From Trichosporon coremiiforme (lineage: Eukaryota; Basidiomycota; Tremellomycetes; Trichosporonales; Trichosporonaceae), in assembly GCA_039545355.1 (NCBI GenBank), contig BCJJ01000051.1:1-64000 (forward strand): DNA of 64,000 bases, read 5' to 3'. This document shows positions 57,555 through 64,000 of this stretch, one piece after another. Numbering within the stretch: the first letter of the stretch is position 1; every line of letters starts with the position of its first letter. Position numbers and translations under genes: made by a program. The notes under the pieces were generated by a model that saw only the letters and a program-made list of their open reading frames with translations, had not been told where the DNA came from and made no database searches.

Positions 57555-59907
57555 TGTGCTGATGAGTTATTGACGTGGTCTCGAGATCTGGATCGGGTCC
57601 AAGCTTGGGATCGCTAGCGTTTCAAAGCTGTTTCGAGCTTGCGCTTGCGGCTGCGGTTGCGCTTATGCTTATCGAGCGGTGCTGGGTGCTTGAAACGGCG
57701 AACGCTTGGTCTGTCGCTGTTCTGTCGTTGAGCTTGAGAGAGGTCGCGTTGAGTCAGCTAGAAGCAGCTGTGGTGCCGGAGAAGATGGTGGACTCGACTC
57801 GACAGCGAAATCGAAAGTGACGACACTCGAATCACATGTGGCCGCAGATGAGTTGAGATCGCCGCTACGCTGGGTGGGCGGGAGTAATTTTGTTGTGGCC
57901 TCCATCCACTGTTTACCTCCACCTCCACCCTTGCTGGTTATGTTATACCGTGGGAAAGCTTAGTTTTGCAAGAGCACTAACCTCCGTCTGAATCTCAGAA
58001 GAGTCCTGGTTCGACCGTGGGAGAACCAGAGGTAGTCTTGTTTAAACCGTGGGTAATCGTCTCAACAGCTGTGAGTCTCGTTCTTTCATCAGTGCGACGT
58101 TATTCAAGCTGATGACGATGAAGGGTGGTGATACCCTGTGGTAGGTTCACAAAGCCAGAGCTGAAATGGGCGGCAGTGTACAGCGAAAGCCTAATGAGCC
58201 GGACTAAAGTGCAAACCACGTTTGAGACAGGACAAGGTTGTAGGCAGGACGGCGAAACGAGCCTGGCGGCGCGCATCAGCTGATAGCGTTTTGTTTCCTC
58301 CTGTGGGCCACAAATTCAGCTTCAGGCTGTGGTGAGCTCTCTCGCTACTCCGAAAGACGACTCCGAGTTGGCATAGGAACACTGATATCTTTTGGGTACA
58401 ACTCACCCTTCCCTCTACTTGAGTGCCGACGTGAGCGCCGGACGCAAAGCAGATGTGCGGCATGATCACGCTAGTTCCTGGTAAGCATGTTGCTTGTGCT
58501 TCTCATGGTGACAAGCAGTGGGTGTCGTAATCCAGTAAACTGTCCCCAGCTGTTGCTTCGGACAGTCGTTGGGTGCAGGGTTCACTCAGGGGCAGGGTTG
58601 TGGCCGGGGTCAGTGCTGACCAGGGTTGGGTAATGGGGTGAATAGAACCAGGGTGTTGGCTTTCTGTGCTGAATAGGTCCTGATTGACGTACGACATGTG
58701 AAACCAAGGATAATCTGCAGGGCAAGAGGCAGCTGGGCGACTCTCGTGCAGTCCCGCTTCTCTGATGACAAAGAAGAGTACGAGTCGCTAGGCTACTCAA
58801 TGTGCGCGGACAGGAGCGCAAGCAAACCCAAAGTTTGCAGAGGAGTGGGAGTAGTTTAGGTGTGCCGCCGTGAGAGTCTGGGACTTGTCCTGAATGCGGC
58901 GCGCGCTACGGAGCGCACGGGCCGATGAATAGCACAGACCGCGTCGTGCAATGGGCTCGCCGAAGCACGTCTGGCACGTCTGCCTCGTATCGGTCGCGTC
59001 CGTGCTATGAACGCTATGTCGTACCAATGGTCCAGCGCGGCGTCTCTTGTAACGCTTCTTGCTGCATTGGTGCAGGGCCCGTCTTCTCCATCATGCACAC
59101 CTGTTCCTGCGGATGTTTTGTTCCTGCGTGCCTCCTGACCCCAGCTACCATCCTGCTGTCGGTACTGCCAGATTTCCGCTGAAGTGTACCTGATAGATAG
59201 TTCGCTGCCGACGTCGCGAGCGTGCGCACTCTACCCATCGGGCGAGATGACAGCAGCCTAATATTCTGGCCAGCTACGGCATAACCGATTAAGCTTCAGC
59301 CTCTCTGCAGCATGCACACCAGAGTACCTGCCAGCCCTAAATGACAATCGACACCCTGCTCGCAGACTCGGGGTTGCATGCCCAGCAGTCGGGCTAAGGA
59401 TCCGCCCCATAGCCCAAAGCTCCAGTGACAACTTGGTATCGATGCTTCGCTGCACCTGAGTTATGCCTGAACGCCTCATACCTCGGCACCGGCGCCCTCC
59501 GTGCGTCGTGCCCTGCCCTGCGGCCCGTGCATGACGTCCAGAACAGCCAGAAGCGGGCACACAACGACGCAAAGACGCACGGCGCGCGATCCGAGCTCTA
59601 TATTAGCTCAAGCAACAGAGACGGCGTGCCTCTCGCCTCTTCTGTGCTGTCTGCTTGCTCCTCTTTGCCCTCTTGCTTCGCACACCACGCACATAGCTGA
59701 CTTTGCAACATTACTCATATCCTTCTTCCTTCGTTTTCTTCTCGCCCTTCCTGCGGTACCGACTGGCACGACCGACAGACATCCCCGTTCCTCCTACTTC
59801 CTTCTGTGCAACAGGACGCTTCTACCGACGCTCACTTTCTTCATCTATCCGTCCCTCTACCTCTCTTCTGGACTACGGTTGCTCGATACGCACCACACAC
59901 AGCGACA
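57555..59907. other. Gene-poor 2.35-kb stretch
   Basis: No coding gene is supported. A tRNA-like remnant near 57955-58035 is too degenerate to call. ctatatta at about 59598 could serve the gene at 59908. Confidence 0.4.
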
Positions 59908-60378
59908 ATGTCGACCATGTCCGCAGTGCACGCACCGGCCCCTCACTCCCCGCCGCTCGAGTACTCCTCCCCTCCCTCTTCTCCGCCCTCGAGCGGCATC
60001 TTCTCCTTCATCCCGGACTTACCGCGGAACCTGCCCAAGCTGGGCCGCACAAAGGACATGCGGTGCAAGTCGCCGCCGCCGACACCGTCTACGTCCTCGC
60101 GCTATGCTCCACTGAGCAATCCTTTAAGCTCTACCGCCACTACGTCGACGATTGAGCGCGAGCGCGACGTCGAGTGCGGCGACTGCCTTCCCCTTCCCCT
60201 CTCGACTGGACGGTCGAGATTGAACCGTTCAGGTGTCGGACGATACGTGCGCACGCTGCAGCTCTCTCTCCGCTCCCCCGCGCGCAACCCGATCTTCCTC
60301 CGTGACGAGCTCGATATGATCACCATCCTCCTCGTCATGATCAACATCTTTGTCTGGACGCGATACTTCTTTGCGTAG
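59908..60378 (+). CDS. Small tail-anchored protein, unrecognised
   Basis: A single exon of 156 residues; the ATG in gacaATGTCG was preferred to non-ATG starts further upstream in the same open frame. The N-terminal 110 residues are Pro/Ser-rich and disordered. A basic segment (GRYVRTLQLSLRSPARN) precedes the only hydrophobic stretch (ITILLVMINIFVWTRYFFA) at the extreme C-terminus. This is the layout of a tail-anchored membrane protein. No family is recognised. Confidence 0.6.
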   Translation: MSTMSAVHAPAPHSPPLEYSSPPSSPPSSGIFSFIPDLPRNLPKLGRTKDMRCKSPPPTPSTSSRYAPLSNPLSSTATTSTIERERDVECGDCLPLPLSTGRSRLNRSGVGRYVRTLQLSLRSPARNPIFLRDELDMITILLVMINIFVWTRYFFA

Positions 60379-61610
60379 AGCACCGGTCCGTAGTCCGCCG
60401 GACATCGACGACCGGCCCAAAGGACGGGTCCAAGACAGCTTGATCTTCCGCAGTCCACCCTGCAACAAGACCGAAGCACACACCACAGCGCCCCGACCGC
60501 ACCAAAATACACACCCGTCAGATCCGAGGATCTGGCACTGTCGTCGCCATCACACTCCGCTCGACCCAGCGGCTCGAGCGTAGAGCACGTTGTACATATC
60601 AACCCTTCCCATTCTGGACACTCTCGATCTCCAAACCATACCACGAACACTACGCCCTCTGTACTTTACCCATCCTATCCCATCCTCCGGCCTTCGCGCT
60701 TCGCAAGAACCTTCCAACCCCGAACACTATACACTACGCTCCCACACTCACCCACAGCTCTCGAGCCCAACCATACGCTACCCCCATAGAGATGATGTAC
60801 CAGCAACCAGCTCTCACGAGTCTCCAGAACCGACGCACGTACTGAATCTTACAGCTACCGATCGTCAAGCGGCGTCGAATGGGCAACGTAAAACCCAGAC
60901 GGCGAAATTGCTTCACGCCCTTCAAGCCCTTCAGCCTTTTGCTTTTGCACAGTTGTTTGAAAGTCTGTCCCAACGACGGTTAACCGTTGTTCTGGATAGA
61001 GTTTGGGACTCCAGGGCCCAACAACGCAGAACGGCCAAATGGCCCAACCCAGATTAGAATTACGAGAGCCCATTACGGAACCAAGACCAAACTCTATTCC
61101 GCCTTTGCGACCCCACCTCTCACCCAGGTGCAGCCGGGCAGGACGAGCGCATGTATGCCAGCCTATGATGGCACGAGGGTGGGGCAAATCAGTTCCAGCC
61201 CCGCTGTCGTTCCTTCTGCGACTTCTCCGAACGACCATCGTCCCCCTGTCGTTGCGGGTACATGTCGTCGCTGAAACACACACACCTCCACGACCAGCAA
61301 CCCACTGGGCACGCTGGGCACGGAGATGTGGGGCCTACTGGAGCGACAAGCCGCCGGTCCGATCTGGAATGCTGAAACGAAGGCTGACCGGGCCGCGGAC
61401 CGGTCGATGATACACTGCCATGCCTAATCAAGCATGTTAGAGATGGATCAAGTGGGTTTCCGTGGTCATATGATGCCATATGTCTAAGAGTCTAGAGGCT
61501 AGCTACAAGGTGCGGCCGTAGAGTACAACAACAAGGTGCTATGTCCAAGAACGTGAGACATGAAGTTCGTTCGTAATACACTCTGTCAAAGCAGACAGTG
61601 TGTCAGTCGT
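60379..61610. other. Convergent 3' intergenic region
   Basis: ORFs to 155 codons are open mainly for composition reasons and lack motifs. No gene is supported. Confidence 0.4.
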
Positions 61611-63486
61611 TTACAGAGGTTCAGCAGGTGGCGGGCGGAGCGCGTCGATTCTGGCTTTGCGCTTCGCCTCAAACATCTCGCGCGCCTTTGCTGCGCGCCA
61701 CTCGCACCCGTCCTCGAACTCGCACCACGCACAGCGCTTCGTATGCTCCACGGGAACGCCTTGCGGCTCGTGCTCGCCGTGCCAGTAGCCCAGCGCCCAA
61801 GCCAGGTGGTCCGCTAGCGCCTTCGGGTCGTGCGCGAACGTGAGGCGGCCGATGATCGCGCCAGAAGTTCCATCTTCGTCTTCCTCGGGCTCAAGCTGGG
61901 ATTGAGGCAGAGGCGATTTGGAGGCTAGGGGTGATCCTTGGGACGACATGACGGGAACATCCACCGTCTGCCTTGTGGCCATTGGTGCGGGTTCCTGCGT
62001 CAGACTCATCTCGATCGCGAGCGCGAGCTCGTCGTCCTCCCGATCCTGCTCCGAATCTTGGTCGAAGAGGGAGGCGGTGCTGTCGTTGCGTTGCAATGAG
62101 CTCGCAGGCGGGGAAGTCCGGGTTTCGGGCGGAGCAGTGGGGATCGGGTCTAAGATCGCGGACACCTGCGATTCGGACATGTGCGACGCTGGCGGGTCAG
62201 ACACGTCAAGCAGACTGAGATGGATGGCCTTCTGGATGTCGGCGTCGCCGTCCTCTTCCGCCGGCGTTCTCTCGCGGCGCGACCTCCTTGACCTTCGCTT
62301 GCCAAACTTTCCATACTTGCCCTTCTTCCTCCTCTTCCAAGGGCGGCCTTTCTTTTCGTGCCCCGCTCTACGGAACACAAGCTGCAGCTCATCCCGGCTC
62401 ACCCTCTCCTTCTTCCCGTTGCTGAGGTCCAGTCCAAGATCCTGCACATACTTCTCCCAGCAGTCGACCAGGTGCAGCAGACACTTGGCGTTATTCGCGC
62501 CCCACCTAAGCCCATTGCCGACGATTATGGCGCTGGCCTGAGTGAGAAAGCCGTCACTAAAGATCGCACCGGGGTTCAGGTCGAGTTGTTCGAAGATCTT
62601 GACGAAGCCGCCCGTCGTACTTGTCGGGAGAATGGAGTCGACACTGGGATCGGGATATGGCGCAGTCATCATGAGCGCGTCCAGGAGCTCCTTGTACAGC
62701 ATGACCTGGTACTGCCCAGCGCGCGTGTCCTCAAAGTTCGGCAATGTACCCTTGGCGCGTGTCTTGGAGTCGCTGATAATGAGTCGGTGAGAGGGCGGCC
62801 GCTTGCCGCCGTAGAAGTCATTCAACGTCGCCTGCCGCTTGACCTTCCCCGGCGTGCTGGGAGCATTGGGCTCGATCGGCTTCCGCTCAATCTCGTCGAC
62901 AATCCCTGACACATACACGTCGCCGACAAAGCCGCAGATAGGCATCTCGCGGCACTTGCCCAGGCTGATGAGCGCCTCAAGCGACGACAGCATGTTGAGC
63001 ATGCGAATTGCCCATGTCTCCTCGACGCTGGTACTGCTCACGATGACCTCCTCGGGGTGAATTTCGCGTTCGAGTCGCTTATGGATCTTCTGTCCGCGCT
63101 TCAGAATGCGGTCCTTGTCCTCGACCTTCTCCTGGTCGACTTGAATAGCCGCGCCCTTGGGTGTCTTGATGACCTTCCTCCGCGCCGCCGGCGGCAAGTA
63201 GGGTAACGTGCGCTGGCGACTGATGTCAGTTGACGACGGCGCCGACAACTCACTAGTCAAACTGAACCTCGCACCAGAGCGTTCCGACGAGATCGGTGAC
63301 GGACAGCGTGCCCCGTTTGCGGAACTCCTGGAACGGCGACAGACCAACGGCCAGATCCTCGATGTCGGTTATGGGCTTCGTCTCGACGGGCACGGCCTTG
63401 CCGCTCTCGACGGCCTGGAGCGTCTCCTCCAACGCCGCATCGTACGCGATTTCAGAGCCGAAGTCGTCGTCGCTCAAGTCGATCAT
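61611..63486 (-). CDS. EXO5: Exonuclease V with two ubiquitin-interacting-like motifs
   Basis: Exons from the 5' end are 63486-63254 and 63219-61611, for 613 residues; the 34-nt intron has gtgagt and CTGAC signals. The start region has LSVTDLVGTLWCEVQFDY, with Cys72. The PD-(D/E)XK nuclease core follows (SGIVDEIE, LIISDSKTR, GQYQVMLYK). The C-terminal cluster C-x2-C-x5-C gives Cys574, 577 and 583, completing the four Fe-S ligands of this family. Exo5 is a single-strand exonuclease for DNA repair or mitochondrial DNA. The protein is far longer than human EXO5 (373) owing to an insertion at about 370-530 holding a basic nuclear-signal-like tract and two UIM-like helices. Confidence 0.92.
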
Positions 63487-64000
63487 GGCATGATTGTGTG
63501 CGATGGGGATGTGTCAAAGATCTTGTTGTTGCCGCTGATGGCGGTTGACTGGACTGGCAGGCATGTCATGTCTCAATCGGGCATTCCGGGGTTTATCCGT
63601 ACGGGCACGTGAGAACGCGACTGAGCAACCTTTCAGCCTGTATTGGCTTTGTCAGGCGACCTTTTCGATGCCCACCACCGAGACCCACTGCCTATACTCC
63701 ACCAGAGGTATATGTGCAGCTCTGGTACGTCCATGGTACCGGTCTCAAGCTGGCTAGCTAGATGAGAGAGTCTGAGACTCAAGTGGACGCAAGGGAGGAC
63801 TTTTGCTGAGCGCAGTTAGTGCAATGGTCTGTCGCCATTCATGTGTCAGTCACGAGGAATGACGAATGCAGAACGCCGTCGCAGGCTCTCACAGTGCCCA
63901 GAACATTATAAGACAGTCTCGTGACTGTGTAGAGATGTAGCGGGGTGGTGGGGATAGCATAGAGCTGCCGCTCAGTGTCCGAGACGCCATGTGTGTGCAC
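63487..64000. other. Intergenic, EXO5 promoter side
   Basis: No gene is seen to the end of the window. Confidence 0.45.

Noticed and set aside
57955..58035. tRNA-like stretch with GGTTCGACC
   Set aside because: The T stem has a mismatch and no acceptor or anticodon stem closes. A remnant at most.
1..64000. CRISPR arrays, integrases, transposases, reverse transcriptases or terminal repeats of a mobile element
   Set aside because: None was seen by reading both strands and the translated frames. The repeats found are short and local.

Overview
The window looks like nuclear DNA of a basidiomycete yeast, most likely a tremellomycete near Trichosporonales. This is inferred from gene style, not from a database match. 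Genes are GC-rich and compact, and almost all are split by very short introns (mostly 33-55 nt) with gtgagt/gtaagt donors, a CTGAC or CTAAC branch site and a close cag acceptor. Nuclear tRNA genes carry 10-15 nt anticodon-loop introns, and the protein set is that of a fungus. I saw no prokaryotic operon structure, CRISPR array or intact transposon. Exon joins were worked out by hand from splice signals, reading phase and family resemblance.

Layout. 1-8 kb: two intron-bearing tRNA-Ala(CGC) genes, two unrecognised small genes, a pair of related small Cys-rich proteins, and a conserved hypothetical gene with a probable 6-nt micro-exon. 8-13.4 kb, minus strand: a PAXBP1/GCFC-type splicing factor and a GPATCH1-type G-patch protein. 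13.6-15.6 kb: a helical-repeat protein ending in a PTS1-like ARL (possible Pex8). 15.8-17 kb: two tRNA-Cys genes facing away from each other. 17.9-24.2 kb: formamidase, a secreted ricin-B-type lectin, ribosomal protein uS2/RPS0 and a GST with two possible starts. 24.9-28 kb: a disordered protein, a tRNA-Gln and a small unrecognised gene with a probable GC-AG intron. 30.5-33.3 kb: a Dal5-type transporter with a one-base frame break, and two more tRNA-Gln genes, one beside a copy of its own 5' half. 33.5-37.8 kb: DPH2 with a five-unit Cys-rich repeat, converging on a GPI-type GH79 glycosidase. 40.4-51.5 kb: Vip1-like RRM protein, VTS1, YHM2-type mitochondrial carrier, RPL13 and MED7. 51.6-64 kb: NOM1/SGD1, a She3-like coiled-coil protein, a CCDC43-like protein, a small tail-anchored protein, and EXO5 with two ubiquitin-interacting-like motifs.

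The genes are mainly housekeeping: splicing, ribosome biogenesis and translation, mRNA localisation and decay, transcription and DNA repair. A few serve nitrogen scavenging (formamidase, ureide-type permease) and the cell surface (lectin, GH79, Cys-rich proteins). No biosynthetic cluster or mobile system was found. The most unusual points are the EXO5 and DPH2 insertions, the micro-exon with near-constant 36-nt introns, and the half-tRNA duplication.
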